Shown: positions 38,528 to 46,818 of the stretch, piece after piece
How the letters are laid out: each line of letters opens with the position of its first letter
Numbering within the stretch: position 1 is the first letter of the stretch
Assembly: GCF_947179115.1 (NCBI RefSeq)
Contig: NZ_CAMXCI010000001.1
Location: forward strand, 868,001-932,000
Reading direction: 5' to 3'
Source of the DNA: Commensalibacter papalotli
GTDB lineage: Bacteria; Pseudomonadota; Alphaproteobacteria; Acetobacterales; Acetobacteraceae
DNA: 64,000 nt
Notes under the pieces: generated by a model
The model's database searches: none
Told to the model about the DNA's origin: nothing
What the model saw: only the letters and a program-made list of their open reading frames with translations
Position numbers and translations under genes: made by a program

Positions 38528-39682
38528 TTAATCCTCGGTTTTTTTTTCCATACCAAAAGTAGAATCTTTATGCACTTGCACCGATAATAACAACCCAAAC
38601 CCAAACATAACGGTTAACATTGCCGATCCACCATAAGACACCATCGGTAGAGGCACCCCCCCAACAGGAATAGCCCCCATTACCATCGACAAATTAACTG
38701 CACAGTAGAAAAAGAAATTCATTGTTAGCCCCAAAGCCAACAAGCGACCGAATTGATTTTTAGAACGGATGGCAAAAATCATTCCTCCGATAATGATCAA
38801 CAGTAACAACCCAATAATACAAGCTCCACCGACAAAACCCCACTCCTCTGATAGCATGGTAAAAATAAAGTCAGTTTGTTTTTCAGGTAAAAAATTTAAT
38901 TGTGCTTGGGTTCCATGTAAAAAACCTTGTCCCCACATCCCTCCTGAACCCAAAGCAATTTTTGACTGAATAATATTATATCCTGCACCTAAGGGATCGC
39001 TCTCTGGATGTAAAAATGTAGTAATCCTTGCTTTTTGATAATCATGAAGATGACTATAAATAAATTCAAATGCAAACGGTATTGGACATACCAATAAAAG
39101 AATTAACCATAAACGCATTCCTGCAACAAAAAAAATTGAGGCACCAATGCAGCCAACAATGACCGCTGTTCCCAGATTAGGCTCTTTCAATATTAAAACA
39201 ACAGGAACTAATACTAAAAAAGCTGGAACAACGAGGCGCAACGGATTACCCATTTGCTTCCAACTGATTTTATGAAACCAAGTCGCCAGTAACAAAACCA
39301 ACCCTATTTTCATAAGCTCGGAGGGCTGCAAAGCAATACCTCCAATAACAATCCACCGCTCTGCTCCTTTACCTACATGACCCATATGCAAAACAGCCAA
39401 CAACAACACAATACCCAGCCCATATAAGGGCCAAGCGAGTTTTGCAAGAAATCTCAATGGCGTTAACGCCACAGAAATCATCACAACAAACCCTATTGCA
39501 AAACGCATCATCTGAGGACGTGCATAAGGATAATCAGCCCCACCAGCCGCAGAATATAAAGCAATATAACCAACTGCTGCCAGCAAACAAATTAAGCCAA
39601 CATACAACCAATTAATACGCCATAATTTACTGAGAATCTTTAGGTTGGGCTCTGCTCTTAGTAAACGTTTTTCAAAAACCAT
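38528..39682 (-). CDS. rodA: rod-shape SEDS glycosyltransferase RodA
   Basis: 384 residues, about ten membrane helices, SEDS family. It polymerises lipid II into glycan strands during cell elongation, working with PBP2. The conserved VGCIGASIFFVAG and C-terminal GGVPLPMVSYGGSAML segments are present; the latter resembles the FtsW/RodA signature. It follows mrdA by 42 bases in the usual order. Confidence 0.95.
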   Translation of the reverse strand: MVFEKRLLRAEPNLKILSKLWRINWLYVGLICLLAAVGYIALYSAAGGADYPYARPQMMRFAIGFVVMISVALTPLRFLAKLAWPLYGLGIVLLLAVLHMGHVGKGAERWIVIGGIALQPSELMKIGLVLLLATWFHKISWKQMGNPLRLVVPAFLVLVPVVLILKEPNLGTAVIVGCIGASIFFVAGMRLWLILLLVCPIPFAFEFIYSHLHDYQKARITTFLHPESDPLGAGYNIIQSKIALGSGGMWGQGFLHGTQAQLNFLPEKQTDFIFTMLSEEWGFVGGACIIGLLLLIIIGGMIFAIRSKNQFGRLLALGLTMNFFFYCAVNLSMVMGAIPVGGVPLPMVSYGGSAMLTVMFGFGLLLSVQVHKDSTFGMEKKTED

Positions 39683-39724
39683 TGTTTTTACTCTTCATTA
39701 AGAACCTATACGGCATATAGCTTA

Positions 39725-41674
39725 TTATTCATCTTGTGAATCTTTGGGAGGCTGAGGCTGTTGTTGCTCTTGATCTTCAGGTTTCTTTTGCTCTGTTACA
39801 TCGCGTTGTTGCTTATTCGCAGGGTCACGACGCAATGTTTTTAACATAATATCTCTTGCCAAAGGAGCAGCCACCGAAGCCGCAGCATTTCCGTGTTCTA
39901 CAATAACAGAAATCGCATATTGTGGATTATCGTAAGGTGCAAAACAAATAAATAAGGCATGTGGGCGATATTTCCACGGTAAATTCGCAGAATTAAAACG
40001 GCCACTCTCACGCATAGCTCTTGATACTCTTTTAACTTGAGCAGTTCCTGTTTTTCCAGCCAATAACATACCATTATAGTTAATCTTAGCTTTTTTCCCA
40101 GACCCAGTAGCATCATTAACAACAGCATACATTCCAAAACGAGCCATCTTTAAAAATTCAGGCTTTATATCAAGTTGCGGCCAAAAATCAGGGTTAGCCT
40201 CTGGAGTAATAACATTATCCCTTGCTCTAACGAGATGTGGATTAATATTTTTTCCTGTCGCCATACGTGCTGTATAAGTGGCCAACTGTAGCGGAGAGAC
40301 TTGCACGAACCCTTGTCCAATCCCACTGACAATCGTATCACCCACATTCCAATGATGTCCACGTTTCTCACGCCACGATGGTGTAGGAATAAGTCCAGCT
40401 TTGACATGGGTCAACTCAATTGGCAAAGAAACCCCTAACCCCAGCTTTTGGCAAGTTCTATGAATAGCATCCATACCAGTACGACGTGCCACTTCATAAA
40501 AATAAACATCGCATGAGAATTTTATGGCTTCATGTAAATTCAACGAGCCATGTCCGTACTTGTTCCAACAGTGAAAACGTGTTCCACCATAATCATAATA
40601 TCCTGGACAGTTAACTCGATCATTCTCTGTAATTATTTTAGCTTCCAAAGCAGACAAAGCAACAGCAGGTTTAAACGTCGATCCTGGAGGATATAATCCT
40701 GCAACCGTTCTACTCATTAAAGGGTTACGCTCATCACTCATCCACGCTTTCCACTGTGAGTGACTAACCCCACTATCAAACAAAGACGGGTCAAATGAAG
40801 GCGTGCTCACCATCGCCATCACTTCACCATTTTGACAGTTTAGTACAACAGCACTTGCAGCTTCTTCACCAATTAAATCGTTCACTTCCTGCTGTAACTG
40901 CAAGTCTAGTGTTAATTGAATATCTTGGCCTTGGATGCTTTCCTTACGCCCCAATGTCGTAATGATACGCCCAACAGAATCAACTTCTACTTCAACATCT
41001 CCGGCTGTACCTCGTAAAACGTCATCTTGTGTTTTTTCAATACCCGCACGCCCCACACGTATTCCAGGCAAAGCAAGAATTGGATTAGCAGCAACATCTT
41101 TTTCATTAGGAGGTGCAACATACCCTACCAAATGTGCCAACAAAGGACCCGTTTGATAAACACGCTTCGTTCCGGTATCAATAATAACCCCTGGTAAGGT
41201 CGGTGAATTGACCTCTATCAACGCCATTTCATCCCAAGATAAAAAATCCTTTAACATAATAGGAATAAAACGTCTTTGGTGATCAATAGCCCATTGAATA
41301 CGAGCATAATCATGCTCATCCAAAGTAATTAATTGACTAAATCGTTCAATAACATCTGAGAAATCACTCGCTTCCTCAGGGATTAATAAAGCTCTCCAGT
41401 TAATCTTGTTATTTGCAACCACATCCCCATAACGATCATGAATGCTACCTCTGGGAGGCGCTAATAAACGTTTACTAATCAAATTACTTTTGGCCATTTT
41501 AATATATTTATCGCCATCGGTAATTTGTAATTTGTAAAGACGACTTGCTAATAAAGAAAGAATCCCTGTTTGCGTAGCAATCAACAATAACGCCCGACGG
41601 GTAAAAACACGCCTAGAAGATTGAGCTTCTTGTTGTAATTGTTTACTTGCGTTAAAGGACTTCTTTTTTTTCAT
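39725..41674 (-). CDS. mrdA: penicillin-binding protein 2 (peptidoglycan D,D-transpeptidase)
   Basis: 649 residues. One N-terminal membrane helix (about 25-45) and a dimerisation domain (PPRGSIHDRYGDVVA near 75) precede the transpeptidase domain. The nucleophile is Ser332 in STFK, the SxD motif is SCD near 390, and KTGT is at 541-544. It cross-links peptidoglycan during elongation with RodA. The C-terminus is rich in Gln, Glu and Pro (about 620-649) and probably disordered. Confidence 0.95.
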   Translation of the reverse strand: MKKKKSFNASKQLQQEAQSSRRVFTRRALLLIATQTGILSLLASRLYKLQITDGDKYIKMAKSNLISKRLLAPPRGSIHDRYGDVVANNKINWRALLIPEEASDFSDVIERFSQLITLDEHDYARIQWAIDHQRRFIPIMLKDFLSWDEMALIEVNSPTLPGVIIDTGTKRVYQTGPLLAHLVGYVAPPNEKDVAANPILALPGIRVGRAGIEKTQDDVLRGTAGDVEVEVDSVGRIITTLGRKESIQGQDIQLTLDLQLQQEVNDLIGEEAASAVVLNCQNGEVMAMVSTPSFDPSLFDSGVSHSQWKAWMSDERNPLMSRTVAGLYPPGSTFKPAVALSALEAKIITENDRVNCPGYYDYGGTRFHCWNKYGHGSLNLHEAIKFSCDVYFYEVARRTGMDAIHRTCQKLGLGVSLPIELTHVKAGLIPTPSWREKRGHHWNVGDTIVSGIGQGFVQVSPLQLATYTARMATGKNINPHLVRARDNVITPEANPDFWPQLDIKPEFLKMARFGMYAVVNDATGSGKKAKINYNGMLLAGKTGTAQVKRVSRAMRESGRFNSANLPWKYRPHALFICFAPYDNPQYAISVIVEHGNAAASVAAPLARDIMLKTLRRDPANKQQRDVTEQKKPEDQEQQQPQPPKDSQDE

Positions 41675-41688
41675 CTTGACAGTAACAC

Positions 41689-42267
41689 CTATACTTTTGC
41701 AGGATTAGCAATAGTACGATGTGCCCAAGTAAATAAAACAGATAATAAAGGGTAACACCCAATTGCAAATATAATTTCAAACAAAAAAGAGGTATACGGC
41801 ATTAGTTTTAAACTAAATAAAGATGTTAATACCCATTGTAACATGAACATTCCTATTGCAATAAAAGCAAAAATTAACCAAATTAATAAAAAATTATACT
41901 TGGCTAACCTAAAACGTTGCGTAACTCCAATCCCATAAGTAATCAACAATATAAAAATCACCACTCCTGGTGGAGAAAAATTTAATAAATCTATCAAAAA
42001 TCCTATACAAAAAACACCAACTGCTGGCATAGATTTAGGGCGATAAATAGACCAAAAATAAACCGAAGCTACAACAACTGCTGGTAATAACTCATTTTTG
42101 CCCGGAATATCAAAAGGGATCGATAAGAATAATACCACAAAGATAGTAAAACCCATGGGAACAAAAGAACGTATAGCCATATCTATACATTGAAATTTAC
42201 TCAATGATGGCCTTATTCCTGGGCTTTTCTGATCGTTAAAATTGTAAGTATTATCTTTTTTATTCAT
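41689..42267 (-). CDS. mreD: rod shape-determining protein MreD
   Basis: 192 residues from ATG 42267, which overlaps the mreC stop by eight bases; in-frame TTG and GTG codons just upstream are less likely. Five or six membrane helices. MreD is an inner-membrane partner of MreC in the elongasome. The sequence is poorly conserved in this family, so position and topology carry the call. Confidence 0.88.
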   Translation of the reverse strand: MNKKDNTYNFNDQKSPGIRPSLSKFQCIDMAIRSFVPMGFTIFVVLFLSIPFDIPGKNELLPAVVVASVYFWSIYRPKSMPAVGVFCIGFLIDLLNFSPPGVVIFILLITYGIGVTQRFRLAKYNFLLIWLIFAFIAIGMFMLQWVLTSLFSLKLMPYTSFLFEIIFAIGCYPLLSVLFTWAHRTIANPAKV

Positions 42268-43177
42268 TATTATCACGCCCAAGCATGCTTGGGCTTGCTA
42301 CTGGCCCTTGTCTATTTTTTTTAACAGAAGGCATTACTCTTCCTGGTGCATCAGGTGCGACCACCTCTTTATTTCCATAATTAAAAATTCGAACCATTCT
42401 CAAATGATCCAATGGTAAATACGGTACTACAGCGGGTTGCCCTTTTTTAAAATAATGCACATAACCAATAGGAATACCCGCAGGAAGCACATCCCCTTGC
42501 CCACGCGTTACAACCTTCTCTCCCTCTATTGGGTGTTTATCTTCTGGAAAAAAAATTAATCGAGGGTTTAAAGTATTATCTCCTGCCATAATAGCAGGTG
42601 CATGAGAGCTTTCTAAACTTACAGGAATACGACTAGAATCATCGTTAATCAGCAATATCCGCGCAGACCGATTGCCAACCTCTGTTACTCTACCCACCAA
42701 TCCAAAACCATCTAAAGCTACTTGTCCAGGATGAACCGAATGATCTTCACCCAACACAACTAAAATAGCTTTGTGATAAACACCGCTAACATCGGCAACA
42801 ACACGCGCTGTTACAAACGATAGCACTGGATCAGGTATCCAATGAAGCTGATTCTTAAGCTGGGCGTTTTCATCCGCTAAGCCAATCGCTACGTGATACC
42901 AACGATGAAGTTGTAAATTTTCTTCCTTTAAAGCTTTATTCTCTGCAGAGATATTTTGAATATCCTTTATACTACGGACAAAACTATATAATAAATTAAA
43001 AGGTTCTTCTATCAATGCATATCCAGGTGCCAAAAAATCAGTCACCTTTAAACGTACATTTTCAATTATCTTTGGTTGTGCTTGACCAATCAACATAATT
43101 AAACATGCCATTATAAATAAAAATGGCAATACTAATTTTGCTAGCCCTTGTTTAATATGAATAGATAGAGGAATCAT
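42260..43177 (-). CDS. mreC: rod shape-determining protein MreC
   Basis: 305 residues. An N-terminal membrane helix (about 13-35) is followed by a coiled coil (about 75-105, ISAENKALKEENLQLHRWYH). Beta-domains follow, with the conserved GLVGRV and LLINDDSSRIPV segments. It is a periplasmic scaffold that activates PBP2-RodA. The C-terminal tail is basic and Pro-rich. Confidence 0.94.
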   Translation of the reverse strand: MIPLSIHIKQGLAKLVLPFLFIMACLIMLIGQAQPKIIENVRLKVTDFLAPGYALIEEPFNLLYSFVRSIKDIQNISAENKALKEENLQLHRWYHVAIGLADENAQLKNQLHWIPDPVLSFVTARVVADVSGVYHKAILVVLGEDHSVHPGQVALDGFGLVGRVTEVGNRSARILLINDDSSRIPVSLESSHAPAIMAGDNTLNPRLIFFPEDKHPIEGEKVVTRGQGDVLPAGIPIGYVHYFKKGQPAVVPYLPLDHLRMVRIFNYGNKEVVAPDAPGRVMPSVKKNRQGPVASPSMLGRDNNE

Positions 43178-43284
43178 TATTAGAACAAACAGTTACAATT
43201 GTTTATAGTTCATACAGCAATAGTGTGCATTGGATAAACACACACTATTTGATTGATATCAATATTATTAATGAACAAATGATA

Positions 43285-44328
43285 TTAATACATTGTTGTT
43301 AAAATATTTCTTAGACGTTTCATCTCTTCCAAAGCTCGACCCGTGCCCAAAGCCACACAATCCAAAGGATTCTCTGCTACAATAACAGGTAACCCTGTTG
43401 CTTGACGTAAAACGTCATCTAAACGTGACAGTAAACTACCACCACCTGTTAACATAATACCTTTGTCAACAATATCAGCAGCCAGTTCTGGAGGTGTATT
43501 TTCAAGAGCTATAGAAACACCTTCAACAATTTGCGCAATAGGCTCTGCCAAACTATCGGCTATTTGTTCCTGAGAAACCAAAACCTCTCTTGGCACCCCA
43601 TTCATCAAATCACGCCCCTTCACTTCACGCCAAGGTCCACCATCTTCAGTTGGTGTAGCAATAGCTGCACCAAGTTCCATCTTAATCTTTTCAGCAGAAG
43701 TTTCACCAATTAGCAAATTATGGTGACGACGGATATAAGCGATAATGGCTTCATCCATTCGATCTCCACCCACGCGAACAGAACGAGCATAAACAATCCC
43801 ACCCAAAGAAATTACCGCAACTTCTGTTGTACCGCCACCAATATCAACAATCATACTGCCAGAAGGCTCTGTTACAGGTAATCCCGCACCAATAGCTGCA
43901 GCCATCGGCTCTTCAATTAATTGTACTCTACGCGCACCAGCACCCTCGGCGCTTTCTTGAATGGCACGTCGTTCTACTGCTGTTGAACCAGAAGGTACAC
44001 AAATAACAATCTGAGGACTAGCAAACATCCGACGATTATGCACTTTATGGATAAAATGCTTAATCATTTCTTCCGCCACTTCAAAATCAGCAATCACCCC
44101 GTCACGCATAGGGCGAATAGCAGTAATATTGCCAGGAGTACGTCCTACCATATTTTTGGCTTCTTCACCAACTGCCAAAACGTGTTTTTTTCCACGAACT
44201 TCAGCAATTGCAACCACTGAAGGCTCATTTAAAACTATTCCCTGACCCTTGACATACACCAATGTATTGGCAGTTCCAAGATCGATCGCCATGTCTGCAG
44301 ACATAAAACCGAACAGACGAGAAAACAT
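43285..44328 (-). CDS. mreB: rod shape-determining protein MreB (bacterial actin)
   Basis: 347 residues from ATG 44328, which follows CGGGAG; the frame stays open to 44397, but E. coli MreB is also 347 long and begins MFxxxxG. The actin-fold phosphate loops are present (DLGTANTLVY and DIGGGTTEVAV), and the GIMLTGGGSLL segment is intact. It forms filaments that guide wall synthesis. It leads mreB-mreC-mreD-mrdA-rodA; a gap of about 107 bases separates it from mreC. Confidence 0.96.
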   Translation of the reverse strand: MFSRLFGFMSADMAIDLGTANTLVYVKGQGIVLNEPSVVAIAEVRGKKHVLAVGEEAKNMVGRTPGNITAIRPMRDGVIADFEVAEEMIKHFIHKVHNRRMFASPQIVICVPSGSTAVERRAIQESAEGAGARRVQLIEEPMAAAIGAGLPVTEPSGSMIVDIGGGTTEVAVISLGGIVYARSVRVGGDRMDEAIIAYIRRHHNLLIGETSAEKIKMELGAAIATPTEDGGPWREVKGRDLMNGVPREVLVSQEQIADSLAEPIAQIVEGVSIALENTPPELAADIVDKGIMLTGGGSLLSRLDDVLRQATGLPVIVAENPLDCVALGTGRALEEMKRLRNILTTMY

Positions 44329-44869
44329 GCATAACTCCCGACAGCAAAACTTTAAATGCTTTAAATCAAACTTATCAATAATTTCTATATCCATCATTTT
44401 GGAATAGAAAACACATAGCCCCTAAATCACGAAGCTCTCTTTTGGGATTACCCATTTGCAGCGCTAGGAGCAACCCCTATCTCATAAAAAACAAAGATTT
44501 ATTTTATTTTTTTCAGTTTTTAATAATAAACATAACTCAACATCAACATAGTTGCATAAAAACAACATAAAAAAGAGATATTATAGTTTTCTTTCTATTG
44601 AAATTTTAAATAATTTTAAACTATGTCAAAATTTTGTAATTTTTTATCAATTTTACATTAATTAATCAATTTATACGAATCGAAAAATATAATCTATCAC
44701 AACTTCAATATAATAATAATTATCAGAATACATTTTCGCAAAGGATTATATCAATCCCCTAACTTGATTATAAATAAGAAAAAAGGCTGCCAAAAAGAAA
44801 ACATTTTGTTATAGTATGAATACAAATAAGCAGTTGTTTAAACGCCAAACTTTAAGAAAGAACTAAAAG
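44329..44869. other. 541-base divergent region between mreB and lipoprotein gene
   Basis: No gene is supported. It becomes strongly AT-rich towards the right. Promoters for mreB (minus) and for the small lipoprotein (plus) must lie here. I see no convincing -35/-10 pair and no long hairpin. Confidence 0.4.
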
Positions 44870-45145
44870 ATGAAAAAAATATTAAAATCCACTTATACTG
44901 GTTTAGCCATTGTTATTCTATCAACCTCTTTTTTAACTGCATGCGATAATGGATATAGTATGGGTGGACGTGCAGGTACAGGTGCATTAATTGGTGGCGG
45001 AACAGGTGCTGCCATTGGTGCCCTTGCTGGCGGTGGCGGTGGCGCTGCTATCGGTGCTCTTGCTGGGGGAGCCTTAGGCGCAGGTGTTGGAGCCGCAACT
45101 ACACCAAACAGACCTAAACAAGGAAATTATAATCGAGGTTACTAA
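44870..45145 (+). CDS. glycine-zipper lipoprotein
   Basis: 91 residues. The signal peptide ends in lipobox LTAC (Cys25). Residues about 35-80 are Gly/Ala repeats of the GxxxG type (IGGGTGAAIGALAGG and similar), forming a predicted glycine-zipper hairpin as in SlyB/Rickettsia 17-kDa-antigen relatives. It probably stabilises the outer membrane or inserts into it. GAAAGAAC lies upstream, and a terminator follows directly. Confidence 0.82.
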   Translation: MKKILKSTYTGLAIVILSTSFLTACDNGYSMGGRAGTGALIGGGTGAAIGALAGGGGGAAIGALAGGALGAGVGAATTPNRPKQGNYNRGY

Positions 45146-45157
45146 ACTGAATGAAGA

Positions 45158-45189
45158 TTACAGGCGATTATGATTGCCTGTAAATTTTT
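45158..45189 (+). terminator. terminator of the glycine-zipper gene
   Basis: An 8-base-pair stem (TTACAGGC at 45158-45165 with GCCTGTAA at 45176-45183) followed by ATTTTT, 13 bases after the stop. Confidence 0.85.
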
Positions 45190-45230
45190 CAAAAAAAATC
45201 TCTATTATCATGCATAATAATAATAGAGAT
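45190..45230 (-). terminator. terminator of the amidase gene
   Basis: An 11-base-pair stem (45198-45208 with 45220-45230) followed on the minus strand by eight T residues, about 118 bases after the amidase stop. It sits back-to-back with the terminator of the convergent lipoprotein gene. Confidence 0.85.
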
Positions 45231-45347
45231 ATAAGTCAAAAGATCCAACAAAACTATAGATATTTACTCTAATACATAGATATTAAATACCATAAATTGC
45301 ATGCCTTCTATCCTATCATTTCTTAAATGAAAAATCAAATATTTATT

Positions 45348-46271
45348 TTAACCAGCTAAATGTGTAACACTACCACCAATAGCAAAATAACGATCAATTG
45401 CTTGACACATAGAAGAAGCAACTAAAGAACGATATCCTGCTCTTCTTAATGCTGCCTCATCATTTCGATTAGACATAAAACCCATCTCAACCAAAACTGA
45501 TGGAATATTTACAGATTTTAATACTACAAATGCAGCATATCGTCTAGGGTTAGGTAACAATCCCAGACGTGGTTTAAAAGAATTTACAACATTTTGTGCA
45601 ATAGCAACTGATTCTCTTTTTGTCTCTAGCTTTACTAGACTTGCTAGTATTTTTTGTACAGCTGGAGAAGCAACGTGCACATCAGGACCACCATATTTGT
45701 CAGCATTATTTTCAACAGAGGCAAGCGCTGCAGATTGAGCATCAGAAGCATGATTAGACAATGTATAAACGCTGGCCCCTTTGATTGAATGATTATTAAG
45801 GGCATCGGCATGTATCGAAACAAATAAATTTGCTTTATTTACTTGAGCAAAATCAACACGACCATCCAAAGGGACAAATTTGTCTGAATTACGTGTCAGT
45901 TTAACATTATATTTACCCGTTCGCATTAGCTGTCTTGATAATTCGACCGCTGTTGCGTAAGCTACATGTTTTTCATAAGTGCCAGAATATCCAACTGCAC
46001 CAGGATCTTTACCACCATGTCCAGGATCAAGTATGACAACTGGTAAAGCACGCTTTGCCTTACCAAGAATTGCAGGAGATTTGGTTACAGATTTAGCAGA
46101 GTTTTTATGAACTGTTTTGGATACAGATTTATTCCTTGTGCTCTTTTCAACCGCCAAAGCAATTGACGGGATAATAAAAGCCACAGAAGCTGATAGCATA
46201 ACTCTTCTTGATATTTTAGGAATTATTCTATTTATAATTTTATTATAGCTCTTTTCTTTGCTATCACTCAT
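45348..46271 (-). CDS. N-acetylmuramoyl-L-alanine amidase (Amidase_3, AmiC-type)
   Basis: 307 residues from ATG 46271, which has AGGA directly upstream; the frame is open to 46316. The N-terminus has a Tat-like signal: SRRVML at 21-26, then a hydrophobic run ending SIALA. The Amidase_3 zinc ligands His85 (DPGHGG), Glu100 (TYEKH) and His154 (SIHADA) are intact. The enzyme cuts the amide between MurNAc and the stem peptide, mainly in daughter-cell separation. E. coli AmiA and AmiC are Tat substrates too. Confidence 0.9.
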   Translation of the reverse strand: MSDSKEKSYNKIINRIIPKISRRVMLSASVAFIIPSIALAVEKSTRNKSVSKTVHKNSAKSVTKSPAILGKAKRALPVVILDPGHGGKDPGAVGYSGTYEKHVAYATAVELSRQLMRTGKYNVKLTRNSDKFVPLDGRVDFAQVNKANLFVSIHADALNNHSIKGASVYTLSNHASDAQSAALASVENNADKYGGPDVHVASPAVQKILASLVKLETKRESVAIAQNVVNSFKPRLGLLPNPRRYAAFVVLKSVNIPSVLVEMGFMSNRNDEAALRRAGYRSLVASSMCQAIDRYFAIGGSVTHLAG

Positions 46272-46818
46272 TTTCCTGCTTACACTTTTGATTAAACAAA
46301 ACCAACTCACAACCATGCAAACTCATATTGCCTGATTCTCGACGAGAATTCAAAAAGTTCTTTTATTTAAAGTTACTAATTAACCTAAAAAACACTAAAA
46401 AAAGACTTTGCGTTACCTTATAATTCTGAGATAATGAATTTTATGAAAACCACTCAACTTATAGTGGTAAAAATTACATGTTAAAATCATATTTATTATA
46501 TTTTATATAAAGAGTCTTTCTAATGATATTTTTAGCCATAAACTTTGATAAAACCCTATTAAAAATTATTTCAAATTATTTTTAATTATGCTGTTTTAAT
46601 AAAGATAAGCACAAAGAAGTGCAAATATAAAATTTAAAAATAATTTTAATACTGTAATTATTTTCTAAATCTGATAAACAAGATCACCAGTTTTACCAGT
46701 TTCTAACAAGTTTCATGGTTGCGTCGTAAAAAACAATATAAAATGCACGCTCCCATCGTAAACATTATTAGAAACATTTATTTGATTGTATAGATCAATC
46801 ACCGGAGCAATATATAAC
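46272..46818. other. 547-base divergent region with long rne leader
   Basis: No gene is supported. It separates the amidase from rne. A small hairpin (ACCACT/AGTGGT) lies at 46449-46468. In E. coli the long rne 5' UTR mediates autoregulation by RNase E; a similar role here is possible but unproven, since the transcription start is unknown. Confidence 0.4.

Noticed and set aside
44329..44397. N-terminal extension of MreB
   Set aside because: The ATG at 44328 has CGGGAG and gives the canonical 347-residue protein.
45146..45347. Two adjacent inverted repeats considered as a repeat element or CRISPR-like pair
   Set aside because: They are different sequences and fit as back-to-back terminators of convergent genes.
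46272..46818. Possible small gene or sRNA before rne
   Set aside because: Only very short frames and one weak hairpin are visible; a long leader of rne explains the gap as well.
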